From: Trametopsis cervina
Taxonomy: Eukaryota; Basidiomycota; Agaricomycetes; Polyporales; Irpicaceae
Direction of reading: 5' to 3'
Assembly (NCBI GenBank): GCA_022385755.1
Contig: MU278377.1
Location: forward strand, 64,267 to 128,266
Length of the DNA stretch: 64,000 bases
Positions 37,430 to 50,437 of this stretch are shown one piece after another; position 1 is the stretch's first letter, and every line of letters starts with the position of its first letter. Position numbers and translations under genes: made by a program. The notes beneath the pieces were generated by a model. The model ran no database searches. It was not told where the DNA came from and was given only the letters and a program-made list of their open reading frames with translations.

Positions 37430-38357
37430 ACGGATCGTTACGACGTTTCTTTCTTTCTAGTTGACGATTGTACGACGTGATGATTACCACATAGCTAGTA
37501 GCATAGAAAATAATGTGTCGAGTAGATGGGTACTGCCGATAAATGTATCATACTTTTGCATTTCACTGAGAGTTTGTAGCGGACCTTGGAGAAGGCGGTT
37601 GCGCAATTCTCTTGTCTGGTTCGATGCTTGAATGTCGCAAGGTCTTAAGGCGAAATCGCTACATGGGGCGTCACGGTCACGTGTAGCGTGTTGAAGGACA
37701 GCTGCGACGCGACGGCGTCAAGTTATCACCTCGAGGACCTTGACCACCGCTTCCCCAATAAACATCTGTTATGTGATAACCAGTCTGAGAGACTAAAGCT
37801 CAGTGCTTGCAAGGACTGGAATGGTGTTTCAGATGAGGCTCTTATCTACGAGGTAAGTTCATTCTCACCGCTCGTTAGGTTAGTATTGCCACGTACACTC
37901 TGATGGTGAGTATCCAGAGATTCTTCTCGTTGGGCTTGATTTAACAACCTCGTATCTTTTGTCAGACATACGGGAATATGTGTCAAGTTAGTCCTGCTTA
38001 CAGACCCTGCGAACGGAAACGGAAGCGCTCCATTCGCAATGAGCCCAAGTCTCCTGCCTGCGTCTCCGGGCATGAGCGAGCCAAGGCCTGACAACCGCTA
38101 CGGGCATTCCGCTGCTGTGGGTGTCACCCGGGGTAGAGGTCTATTGGACGATGCCGCTGATTTAGAGTCTCTGGTCAATTGGTAAGTCATCGTTTGTATC
38201 TACGAGATTGAACGATGACAAGGTCTTCACGCATAGACTTCACCATAACAGAGTCTCTCATAGGTATTCACAACTCGGCGATGGGCTGTCCCCTGTTCAC
38301 CTTCCCTTGACGAAGAAGAATACCTGTGGCCCATACCTGGAATATCCATGACAGCCG

Positions 38358-38399
38358 GGCCATGGCCATGGCCATGGCCACGGCCACGGCCACACCTTG
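38358..38399 (+). repeat. GGCCAT/GGCCAC hexanucleotide tandem repeat
   Basis: Three units of GGCCAT are followed by four units of GGCCAC with no interruption. The first part is self-complementary. It ends a few bases before the TATA box of the downstream unknown gene. Confidence 0.9.
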
Positions 38400-38404
38400 T
38401 AGTG

Positions 38405-38411
38405 TATAAAT
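38405..38411 (+). promoter_or_regulatory. TATA box of the unknown gene at 38487
   Basis: TATAAAT lies 76 nt upstream of the ATG at 38487, a spacing also seen at other genes in this window (for example 41233 and 51965). Confidence 0.55.
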
Positions 38412-38486
38412 TTCCGCGCAGCTCTCCTCTCCTCTCTTCTTCTACAACCACAACCTCGTCAAGCTCTGCATCTTGCGTTAGCTACA

Positions 38487-39527
38487 ATGTACAGCGAGGA
38501 AAACCACCCCAATTTCATTGTAAGCGCGCAATTTGCCACAGCTACCAGTACTCTACTGAGCGACCATCATCACTCTATAGCAGTCTGGCAGCGACGTAGG
38601 CTCGCCAAATCCTATCGCCGCATGGCTCAGTGAAGTGCAGAATCGTAGAATTATTGAGCCAGCGCAAGCCCACCAGTCTCAGTCTCAAGTAACTAGTATA
38701 GCGCCACAGTTGCTACATGTGTGTGCAGATAGCGGTCAGCCCTATGATTTGACATCTGGGCTGACAATAAGCTCTACAGTATTCCCCTCACTGGGGGCAA
38801 ACATCGAGTACTCGTTTATTGACGTCAGGAAATAACAGTACCGATGTGAGTAAGAACCTCAGATAGTATGTGAAAGCATGTACCTTACACGGTACCCGCC
38901 AGGAACGCCCTGACCGCCATGGCGTGCGGCTTCCGCTACCTCAGATAGTGGTAAAGAACGCAAAGCTCGACTTCACGCCTCAGGGCATAATCAAATTCTA
39001 CTCACACGGCCGGCTGGGATTTTCTCTTATTGACGCGATTAACGAAAGATTTGATGCGCTGGAACACGCTTCTTGCCCTGCGTTTGAACCTAGAATTGCA
39101 CAGCAGTTAAGATTCAATATCAAGGTTAGTATAATGCTGAGGCCAACGAATGATACTAAGTTTCTGATGCCGTGCTTATAGTGGTCAGAAGCCAACGCAG
39201 ATGACTTCACGCTGGGTTTTGATTTTAGGCCCAAGCTCAAGCCCGGGAGTAAAGTACCTGAAAAACCGCCTCCGCTGTCCAGGGTGGCAAAAGCTGTAGC
39301 CCGGCTCGTGTGGAAGAAATTTAAAGCCACACAGTACACGGTATGTTCATACAGTAGCTCTGATCGCAATACACTAACCCACCTTGGTTTGCTTGTAGGA
39401 TGATGATGACAAAGACATGTTTATCATGTTCGACAATAAGAGAATGTTCTTCAAAGATCTATATGTGCTTGGGCTGCGGCATGCCTCGATATCCACGTTT
39501 TGCCCTGTACTGTCGTGGAAGGAATGA
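38487..39527 (+). CDS. Unrecognised protein, possibly of an Agaricomycete-restricted family
   Basis: A chain of exons with canonical introns: MYSEENHPNFI; QSGSDVGSPNPIAAWLSEVQ to ANIEYSFID; a middle exon reading PDRHGVRLPLPQIVVKNAKL through RFNIK; WSEANADDFTLGFDFRPKLK to KATQYT; and DDDDKDMFIMFDNKRMFFKD to SWKE and the TGA at 39527. It has about 250-260 aa. The exact join before the middle exon is uncertain (acceptor near 38901 or 38945). No signal peptide, membrane segment or catalytic motif is visible. The layout (a GRLGFSLIDAINERFDALE helix, a QQLRFNIKW strand, a PLSRVAKAVARLVWKKFK helix and a final strand-rich block) recalls, from memory only, a large family of uncharacterised proteins seen in mushroom-forming fungi. 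No function is assigned. Confidence 0.6.
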
Positions 39528-40083
39528 ACGTCTGAAACGTCTTGACGTCGATTGGCTGGGGGTCGCGAAGCTGCACTATCGAGGATTGTTTTATTGTACA
39601 TTATAGTTAATCGACCCAGCCCGCGTGAGCTACCGAACATGATCACGATACTGCGTGACGGATGGAATGGCATAAGTTTGCTAAATGAGCGTGTCGCGAC
39701 GCGAGTCGCGATCATCACAGTCACGTGCATGTGACACTCGCGTTATGTCGACTCCGATGTCTTGTCTTCTGCTCCGACGACTTCGCGCATTTTGACCAAC
39801 GTGAAAGAGCTTCCTCTCGAAATGTTCATCTCTGCCCAATAGTGCTCTGCTGATACACTTGGTATTGCTGTACAGGAGCGCGCTCGTGAGAGCTCTTTCA
39901 TATGCATTCAACTTTCATGTGAGTACTCTTCTGATTGTCAGATGACGTTCACGATGTGGCTGCCACTGTTCTTTGTCAGATCCTCTATATAAGAACTTGC
40001 ATGCTAGCTGAAGAATCTTCATTCATCACTATCACCCAGTCGACTTACCCACTCTTCACCGCGATATCACCATTTCCGCTACT
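39528..40083. other. Intergenic region upstream of the FHA gene
   Basis: It holds TATATAAG at 39986-39993, about 98 nt before the ATG at 40084, and a pyrimidine-rich presumed 5' UTR. No other gene is seen. Confidence 0.5.
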
Positions 40084-40769
40084 ATGTCAGACCATGCTAT
40101 GCACGAAGCAGACCAGGATGACTATCAATTTCCAGCTACACAGATCGTGGTCCAGCCATCTTATGTTAACAGAGCAGCCGTGAAAGCAGGACTATGGGGC
40201 TATCTTGTGAGCAGCTCTGGTAGCTGCATCGAGCTGCATCGCCGGCAGCGCGAATACATAATCGGACGGGGCGACCCAAAGAAAACTGGACTTCCGAACT
40301 TTATTGGTATCGAGGACGTTCGCGTCAGTAAGTCCTGCCCTTTAATCTGAGGTTCGACGTCAGGATAGCATGATTGTCACCCAGGCAGGATGCACTGCAG
40401 CATTACCTGGAACGGCCAGGAAGACGAGAACGGAGCACTTATCCGAGTCACACAACTGAGCAGGACAAACTCTACTTGGGTACGTACGCCACCACACACC
40501 GGAAATACCCTCTCAGCTAATCTGAGCCGCCGTCACGTTTATCTCAGGTGAATCACCACGAACTCAAGCCTCTTCCGGCAGAGAATACAGTCTACGAGAT
40601 CAAACATGGGCAAAGAATATCCTTTGCTGGGGATGAGGGCGCAGATTGTGTCGGTGCGTTTGTCGATCTCTGCTCAGTTGTTGCGGATTCATGTACTGAT
40701 ATCTCTGAATCAGCCTACGAGTTCAGTTTCGTTGCGGCAGGAATGGATTACACTATGACCGCTTTGTAG
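40084..40769 (+). CDS. Small FHA-domain protein without a kinase domain
   Basis: Forkhead-associated domains bind phosphothreonine peptides. Four exons: MSDHAMHEADQDDYQFPATQ to EDVRV; SRMHCSITWNGQEDENGALI to RTNSTW; VNHHELKPLPAENTVYEIKH to GADCV; and AYEFSFVAAGMDYTMTAL, stop at 40769. The last intron is in frame and could be retained. The product is about 170 aa and is nearly all FHA fold: GRG at the phosphate-binding loop, the conserved S-R-x-H, and N-x-T-W-V-N. It resembles the FHA of the kinase 550 nt downstream (WGYL/WGFL start; HCSITWNGQ against HCTISWDGQ). Three introns fall at the same positions and phases: inside the Ser of SxxH (phase 1), before (V/I)N (phase 0), and near the domain end (phase 1). 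It therefore looks like a partial tandem copy. It may compete for or assist phosphothreonine partners; that is inference. Confidence 0.8.
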
Positions 40770-41316
40770 TAAACCCCGCGAGCTAGTTATGTTATGGCTG
40801 TGTATATTAGTATCGGTCGGATTGAATACCACTATCAAGAGTCATTGTTCAGACTTTGGCCGCAGCGCGCGCGACAGATAAGCACAAGGTAAATCATACG
40901 GTTTATGATCGTTGATCCCGCCATGGCAGGTAGCGGTACCGCGTCCGCTCACTTGCGCCTAACGTCCACCACAACCTGTTCCACCATTTGAAGGTGCTCT
41001 AGTCTCCGTGTCTTGGACTTTGCCATTTGTTCTTGCCTGTCCGCTGTCTGCGCTCTACCCGCCTCACGCATCCCAATCTTTTGATTTTAGCCATTGATAC
41101 GGCCAGTGGTGGTGGCGGCCACGCATCTTTGACTTTGCTTTTGACTCTGGCATTTGCTGTTGTGGCCATTTTGGCACAGCCCTCTCCAGTCGTGGGACGC
41201 GTGTTTCCTCGTGTCAGCATCTAGAAATCCGATATAAAGGCCTTTAGTAGGCCAGCCTATACCGGCGCTGGTTTCTCTCAACGCATCCTGTTCGATTCAC
41301 AACACATACGATCACC
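40770..41316. promoter_or_regulatory. Intergenic region and promoter of the FHA kinase gene
   Basis: TATAAAG at 41233-41239 lies about 78 nt before the ATG at 41317. The rest shows no gene. It separates the FHA-only gene from the kinase on the same strand. Confidence 0.5.
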
Positions 41317-43837
<2,521 letters not shown>

Positions 43838-44148
43838 GGTGTTGTCGATCGTGCTTTGTATCTAAGTTGTCTGTTTTGTGTTTTCTCGATTTACATCATG
43901 CTATCGTAATCTTCCTTCTATCTCACTCGTATTCATAAAAGCACGTAAGGTGTATTATATTGGCTGTGCGGTGTAATGTATATATGCTCGTGAACGTTGT
44001 GCGAGGCTCATAACAAGAAGTGGGGGCTCCAAGAAGTATTTAACAAGCCGACCCCTTTGTCCGAGGTTTATACCAAGAAATTATAATCTACAATCCTGTT
44101 GGAGGCTATTGAACAGATTGGGGAGACCGGTGTTGGATAGCCAAACCT
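43838..44148. other. Convergent intergenic region
   Basis: 3' flanks of the FHA kinase (plus) and the Zn2Cys6 gene (minus). No gene is visible. Confidence 0.5.
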
Positions 44149-44710
44149 TCATGAAGTGGTCTGCTCCAGTATCTTTTTATCTCGCCTTCCACGATACGAA
44201 GTTGAAGGAAAGATACAGTGCTGCTTGTAACGCACGCACGATCTGGGTAAAATTCAGTACCAATGCGGAGAATAAAGGGCTGGGACTGACTGGCAGGCAC
44301 CGCCATTCTCGCCCTTGGGACCACCGCACTTGATCTTCCGTCGCCTGCAAAAGAGGCAGGCGATCTTGGTTATCACTCCGTTCATTTGCCGCTTTTTTGG
44401 AGAAGTATTTGTCTTGAGTAGAGCGGGAGGTGTCAAATACGACGAGATCCCTATAGAACAATGAGAGAAAACAGGGCCATATTCCCGACCTTCACTCACC
44501 AGGAGAGGAGCGTGTCGGGCCTGTAGAAGGTTGCTCGGGTTGGGTTGTCGGCGGGTCCAGCGTAGAGGTCACTGCCGGTGGTGGCACATATTCTTGGCGT
44601 GTTTCTTCCTCAAACGCGAGGGTACCACCAATAATACCATCGAGCAACCCATGGTCATAGAACAGATCATAGTCGGGATAGTACAAGTCGGCGGTAAAAG
44701 GCCACTCCAT
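44149..44710 (-). CDS. Small Zn2Cys6 binuclear-cluster protein with C-terminal DNA-binding domain
   Basis: A predicted fungal-type transcription factor. Three exons: MEWPFTADLYYPDYDLFYDH to PTRSSPG; ISSYLTPPALLKTNTSPKKR to GGACQ; and SCVRYKQHCIFPSTSYRGRR to the TGA at 44149. The spliced reading gives a perfect cluster C-x2-C-x6-C-x10-C-x2-C-x6-C (CLFCRRRKIKC ... CQSCVRYKQHC); the second intron splits it inside CQ|SC. The protein is only about 150 aa, and the zinc cluster is at the C-terminus with no fungal-TF middle homology region. The N-terminal part is acidic and aromatic (YYPDYDLFYDHG) and could be an activation segment. An upstream in-frame ATG at 44839 (MREIHGILF) is possible, but 44710 gives the more natural start. 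Confidence 0.8.
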
Positions 44711-45089
44711 AGTGGGGGTACTAGGATGAGAACCGCTTTGAGGGAGTATACGTCCACTCAAAGAGTTTATCTGAGACCGAATGCCACTCGCGAGTACATC
44801 ACCCTGCGAATAAAATAAAATACCGTGGATCTCGCGCACCTCGCATTTATCACCGGCGCACGCCCGCTATACCTGCGTCCTGCAGGCCTTCTAAACCCTA
44901 ATATCATAGTACCAGAAAATGACGACCCTGAAAACACGAAGAACGAGGCTGTTCTGCAGACACGCTCCTCGGCAACTAAATGAGATCACGTGGGCGCGTT
45001 TCGGCGCCTGTCACCTGCGTCTCCAGCGAAATCAACCTCGTTGAACTTGTTCCGAGCAGCCATAGGTCTCTCTGCCACTCGAGTCCGCC
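44711..45089. promoter_or_regulatory. Divergent promoter region
   Basis: About 380 nt between the divergent starts of the Zn2Cys6 gene and the securin-like gene. No strong consensus element was picked out. Confidence 0.4.
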
Positions 45090-46618
45090 ATGCTTAGCTC
45101 AAGACCGTTATCGTTACACGAAGATGGGGCGTCGCATGTCTTTACCAGAACACCTGCAAAAGGGCTGCTCAAGAATCGTGGAACACTCCAAGAAAACGCG
45201 GTGTACCGCGGGTCTATGACTGTCAACGGCAAAGGGAAAGCGGTGCCGTTACGTACGCCACAAGGCCACACGTCTCGTAAGTCAAGGCTTCTACTTCATT
45301 CTATTATATGGAACTTACAATGAGATAACAGCGCGGAAGAAAGGATCTCAAACGGTTAAACCAACTGTGGTCATCACCCGACCTCTTGGAGACAAGACGC
45401 CTTTCCCTAACCGACAGGCGCAAGCGTTACAAACTCCGGCACCACAGACTGCCAAAATGGCCAAGCTTGCGCTGCTCGACGATTCGCTAGCGAAGACACC
45501 GGGGAATTTATTCTTGCCGTCGGCGCGGCGGAAGAGCATGCGCCTTCCCAGGAGTGCAAGCAAGAAGTTCCAGACCCCGCAGACACAGGGAAATCATTGG
45601 GACGTCAGCGATGGTGACGTCGATGCTCATATTCAAGCCGAAGTTGACGATGCCGAGGATACAGAGGCTGACTATGACGAAATAGAGTATATGCCTCCGA
45701 AAGTTCCTGGTGAGTACTTATGCATGATCTAATGTGACACTAAACTCAGTTATGCAGAGCAACCTTTCGAGCCATTGTTTGACCTGCCAGACTACAAGGT
45801 TGTGGGACGAACATTGTTGAATATGGAATACCGCGGTCTGTACGACGACAGCGCTGATCGCTACTATGCTGCCGATATCGAGACCGTAATTGACACCAAA
45901 GCGCTCTTGGAGGAAAGCGGTGGGTTTACGATCCATCGCTTAGATTTGCCGGAACTAGGTGTGTGTCGATCGTTTGAATGGGGGGATGGTAACGTACTCA
46001 TAGTGTTTAGTGGACGATGATATGTTTCGCCGCTCACCAACACCGCCTACGCGATCCGAGCCGAGAGCCACAGCGCTTCGCTCACAACCCATGGACAATG
46101 CGAAGAAGGCGGCAGGTCGTGCAATTCTGACTCGTGTTCAACCAGCACCAAGGCCAGCTACTCGCTCAACCATCAAAACTCTACCAGCCGCAAAGGAAAA
46201 GACGGCTGCTCCTATTCGTACTACACGATCCACCACAGCTAATCCTGTAGGCGCATCACGATCTACGGCCGTTCGACAAACAGCAGCTCCCCAGCCTGCC
46301 ATGGCCCAGATCAAGCGGCCTGCAACCAGTGTCGGGATACGCGCCCCTACAACGCGTCAGGTTGCTTCACAATCTATTCGGCCAACATCTGCGACTGGCT
46401 CGCGAATGGCCACGAAGCCCTCCGTAGTACCTCCCCGGACCGTCATCAATCCGTCGAAGGGTCGTCCCATCGCACCTGCACGACAGGGTAGTGCTCGCGC
46501 CACACCTAGCGCGCAACATGCGACGGCAGCTGCCCCGGTCAAGGCACTGGATGATGATGTTCTCCAATTTGACCTTGTCGACTTCGCTGTTGAGGACGAC
46601 TTCCAGTTCCCGGTGTAA
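45090..46618 (+). CDS. Probable securin (separase inhibitor)
   Basis: Four exons join in phase: MLSSRPLSLHEDGASHVFTR to QGHTS; PRKKGSQTVKPTVVITRPLG to PPKVP; EQPFEPLFDLPDYKVVGRTL to DLPEL; and VDDDMFRRSPTPPTRSEPRA to the TAA at 46618. The product is about 460 aa, basic and low in complexity overall. Supporting points: the N-terminal part has destruction-box-like sequences (RGTLQENAV, and RPLGDKTPFPN). An acidic stretch then leads into EIEYMPPKVPEQPFEPLFDL, which resembles the separase-binding block of securins (human [20 protein letters not shown]). The C-terminal third is rich in Ala/Thr/Arg/Pro repeats and ends DLVDFAVEDDFQFPV. If correct, it inhibits separase until APC/C-driven destruction at anaphase. 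Securins diverge fast, so another APC/C substrate remains possible. Confidence 0.55.
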
Positions 46619-47085
46619 GGACGTTGGTATTGTTCTCGTCGTGGTTGGTGTACGGTTTTTTGACAGCTCTCGTTTTGTAACGTAATGGCATTGCGGTTAT
46701 TCTCATGGACAAGGAACGTTGTCATGGCCCGCCACTCACGATGTACCCCTTGTTGTTTGTTTGTGGCGACGGCTCTACTCGCACTTGTACTTGGAATTCC
46801 ATTTATTCATACCCCTTGACGAGCCATCATATCATCGCACCCTAGGATGGAAACAGGCTTATTTGACTCTGGCGGCTGTGACCTCCAGTATATAATACTC
46901 TCCTCCATGGATAGGTAGTGTCTACCTCATTACAGCCTCGTCGTCACTTGTACTACTCGTCACTGAAACCTCATCGTCACTTGCATTGCAGCCTTGTGTC
47001 ACTCAGATTACTCTCTGATCCAGTAAGCTGCCATTTGCCTCATAGAATGCACTGCTGACGATGTTGATTTGCAGGCTGATATCTA
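46619..47085. other. Intergenic region
   Basis: 3' flank of the securin-like gene and 5' flank of the next gene. The sequence at about 46925-47000 has an imperfect tandem of a CCTCGTCACTTG-like unit (three loose copies). No gene is visible. Confidence 0.4.
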
Positions 47086-47760
47086 ATGTCTTCACCACGT
47101 CACTTGCAGGATAACACTATACTTGGTGCGGGTCCCGCTTCCAGGCCTCCAAGTCGCGCCACACAAAGCGCTTTCACAAACGAAACATACGAAGCAACTG
47201 CGGCCGCCGCAAATTCGACTGATCAGGGCAACGGTACGCCAATCAGTGCGTTATTCTATCGTGCTTGTGTTATGTTTGATGGTCATTGAGAGGGTTGCCC
47301 TCACAGCCTTCAAGCCTAAACAAGATGTAAACTGGCCTGTACCCCATATCATCGTGAATTATCAGGGTAGGAGGTACGCCTGGGGTCGTTCCACCTTACG
47401 TCGCGCTGGACCCAAGGCAAGTAACATGGTCTACTTTCACGTCCTGATCCCTGACAGTGCGACTCGCAGCAATGTTACGAATGGTTCTCCAAGGCCTATT
47501 GTACGGGCGGCTTCCAAGAGCAAAAGCAATTCCAGGAGAAGGCACTGCTCATGGCATCTTTATTCTACACACATGGCTGTGGGGACGACGGCCTGGTCAT
47601 TCTGCAGTCAGTAGGGTGGGAGGAGGTGATTGAGAACGTGATGGAGATCTACATCTCTGTGCCGGAATACAAGCCACACAACGACAACGTCGCCCACCGA
47701 CTGTCGTTCAACAGCGACTTCGGGGTAGCCGTCGCGCGCAGTGTAAGCCCCATGGTATGA
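47086..47760 (+). CDS. Unrecognised small protein, tentative exon model
   Basis: The first exon reads MSSPRHLQDNTILGAGPASR to STDQGN before a GTACGC donor at about 47233. The last part is a clear open reading: CYEWFSKAYCTGGFQEQKQF, then ALLMASLFYTHGCGDDGLVI, then VGWEEVIENVMEIYISVPEY, ending FGVAVARSVSPMV at 47760. It enters after a CGCAG acceptor near 47469. Between them VGGTPGVVPPYVALDPRQ is the best middle segment. The C-terminal 100 residues look folded. No known domain is recognised. It is convergent with NOG1 (200 nt between stops). Confidence 0.45.
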
Positions 47761-47961
47761 CAAGTGTGAGACTATATACCATGATGCGAAGGCGACAGCC
47801 AAAGGGACGGTAAGGCAGGGCCTCCCCACGCACTCAGCGGGAGTCTGACGGAGATACCACCCACGCTCAGTGACCGAAAACAGATGCATTGAACAGAAAC
47901 GAAAAGAGTAGACGTAGCAGGACAGCAGATAGTATACACCAGACGCACGCACGCAGACAGA

Positions 47962-50437
47962 TCATCTCCGGTCTGTCTTGCCCATTCCTCGCTTTCCGGC
48001 GAATAAATGTTTGGGCTAAAAACAACACAAATGAGCACGTTGGCATTCCTGTTAATGCAGACACAAGGGGAGTACTGACCATCTTGACACGGATAGCCCT
48101 GTCGGCCTCTCCGGCCTTCGCGTGCATATTGCGCGGTCTCTGCCCCAAGTTCCGGAGCTTGACGGCTTTTGCAGCTTGCTAAAACGCGCACATCGTGATT
48201 AGTCCAGTGCTCACAGCGGGAAGTGGGAACACAACTCACCGCATCGTCGCGCATACCAGCCAACTGTCGGTTGGTCTTCGGTTCTCTGCGGTTCTTGGGC
48301 ACAACAGACCCAGAGTTCGCCTTTACACGCTTATTCGGCGTCCTCTCCTCGCCATCGTCGACGTCCATCCAGTCGCCTCCCTCAGCCTCATCGCCGTCAC
48401 CGTCACTACCGTCGACGTCCATCTCCGCGTCCGCGTCACGCACCCTCTTCCGCTTCGCGCCCGCCACCTTCGCCAGTATACCGGCACGCTCCTCGATCCG
48501 ACTCGGGTCCAAACCTGCTTTCGTCAACTCCGATGTCATCTCGCTCAGTGTGCGGAGGCCGGCTGTACGGGGCAGCTGGGCGCGGTTCTTCATCGCCTTC
48601 TTCGTGCCCTGCGAGACGAGCTTCTTTTGCAAGGAGACCTTGGCGTCCGCCGCATCTCTGTCGTCCTCAGAGTTCCACTACACCGCCATGTTAGTAGATA
48701 GACCTAAGAAACAACGGCATACGCACCATGTCCTCCTCGTCATCGTAGAAGCCTTCCGCCTCGAGCTTCTCTTCCTCACGTTCCAAAGCCTCAAGTTTGT
48801 CCATGATATCAGGATCAATGAAGTCTGCGATGTTCTTGCCGTCCAAGATCTCAGGAATGGTATCTTCCTTCCACTCAGGGTTGGAGAGGACGTAGTTCTC
48901 TGTGTCCAAATATTAGTATCCCTTCGTGCGCACACAGAGGACATATACGTACTCTTCATGTTGATGTTGTAAACACCAGCACCACCTTCCTCAGCCTCAA
49001 TATCCCTCTCCAACCTGCGTCGCTCAGGGTCCTCTCTATCATACTTCTTCTTCTCCTTAACTGAGTCCGGAATGAACGGCTCCCTGACGATCTCATCGCG
49101 CGCTTTTGGCTGGGCGACGTGCAGACGGTTCAAGATGGAGTTGACCTTGTTGCCCTTGAGTTTTGTGTCGACACGGTGTTGGAGCAGGGCATCGCAGGCC
49201 TTGTTCTTGAGCTCCATGACACCCTCGTCTGTGTAACATGATACCTGGACGTTCAGCACACCCTCGCCGTTGATGATCTCGTCGACGAGTACTCGGTTCT
49301 CCGGGGTCAGGTCCTCCAGGCGAGTGACATCTATCTTGTTCATGACGAGCATGACAGGCTTGTTCGCGAACAGGGGTTTTATCGAGTTGAACAGCTTGCA
49401 CTGGAAAAAGGGTCAGCATCCACGATATTAATTCTAGCCATGCTGCTTTGACATACCTGTGCCTCGACTGTGTACCCACACTGTTCACTCAAGTCCATGA
49501 AGTACAGGACACAGCTCTTCAAATGCGCAAGAGCAGTGATACTTTGCATCTCAATAGTGTTCATCTCCTCGAGGGGATGGTCCAAAATTCCAGGGGTATC
49601 GATAACCTGCCACCGCATGTAGCGGTAGTCGAGATGTCCGACGAACAGCGATTTTGTGGTGAAAGCGTACGGCTGCACGTCGACGTCGGCGCGGGTGACC
49701 TTGTTGATGAACGAGGACTTTCCGACGTTCGGGTAGCCGCAGATGATGAGTGTGCGGGCGGTGGGGTCGATATTGGGGAGACGTGAGATATGTTGTCGGA
49801 CTTGCTCGAGGTAGGCAAGGGGATCCTTTTGGCGGCGCATGATCGTGGCCATTCTACATGTATCAATCATAATGAGACTGTGTTCAAGAATTACGAGGGC
49901 AGATGGGGTTCTTACCGTCCGAGAGCAGCCTTCTTCAGCTGCTTACACCGGTACAAACTGTCTCCGAATTTAAGCAGACGGACATAATCCTTTGCGACCT
50001 GGTCGATAAGATGTCTAGCTGTGCGGAGTTGACCGAGGGCGAGCTTGTAATGGTTTTTGTCGTAAAGGACGTTCATGAGGGATGATAGGAACGGATGCAG
50101 GTCCTACATAACAGCAAAGCAATTAGCCTGCAGGTACAAACGCCATCAGGGGGATGACTGACATCTAGCATGGGGAATTCCTCCAAGATCGCACTGAGCT
50201 TTTCGTCAAATGAGTCCTGTGTGAACTTGACCTTGCGCATGTAGAAGTTTCGTATACGACTGATTTTGAAGTTTTTGTGGATGACCTGCAATACGTTCAT
50301 TCAACATTACATCCTGCAATAATCATGTCTCAGCCACGTACAGTGGGTGTCTTGCGCTGCGTCTTGGACAAGACGATGTCCAAGAAGTCCGCCGCCGTGG
50401 GCACCGGCGCGATGGCCTTCAATCCGCTCGTCGACAT
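47962..50437 (-). CDS. NOG1: Nucleolar GTP-binding protein 1 (60S ribosome biogenesis GTPase)
   Basis: An OBG/TRAFAC GTPase that binds pre-60S particles in the nucleolus. About eight exons: [40 protein letters not shown]; a helical NOG1 N-terminal domain; then the G domain with G1 [10 protein letters not shown]3 DTPGILDHP and G4 NKID. The conserved [20 protein letters not shown] follows G3. The C-terminal half has the long basic extension ([40 protein letters not shown]) and ends [23 protein letters not shown] at the TGA. The product is about 650 aa, normal for the family. An acidic Asp-rich insert ([20 protein letters not shown]) precedes the NKRVK basic patch. The C-terminal [15 protein letters not shown] block is a family hallmark and confirms the last splice. 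Confidence 0.97.

Larger units (their letters stand above)
37430..38486. other. Intergenic region with possible unassigned exons
   Basis: Downstream of the Hsp110 gene two open stretches look partly coding on the plus strand. One lies at about 37688-37852 and ends YEGT-like at a GTAAGT donor. The other, about 37970-38182, reads CVKLVLLTDPANGNG ... DDAADLESLVNW, then joins across a GTAAGT...ATAG intron to YSQLGDGLSPVHLPL and a stop at 38343. They do not connect convincingly to each other or to a start. This may be a small lineage-specific gene or a relic. A hexanucleotide repeat (38358-38399) and a TATA box (38405-38411) follow. Confidence 0.3.
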
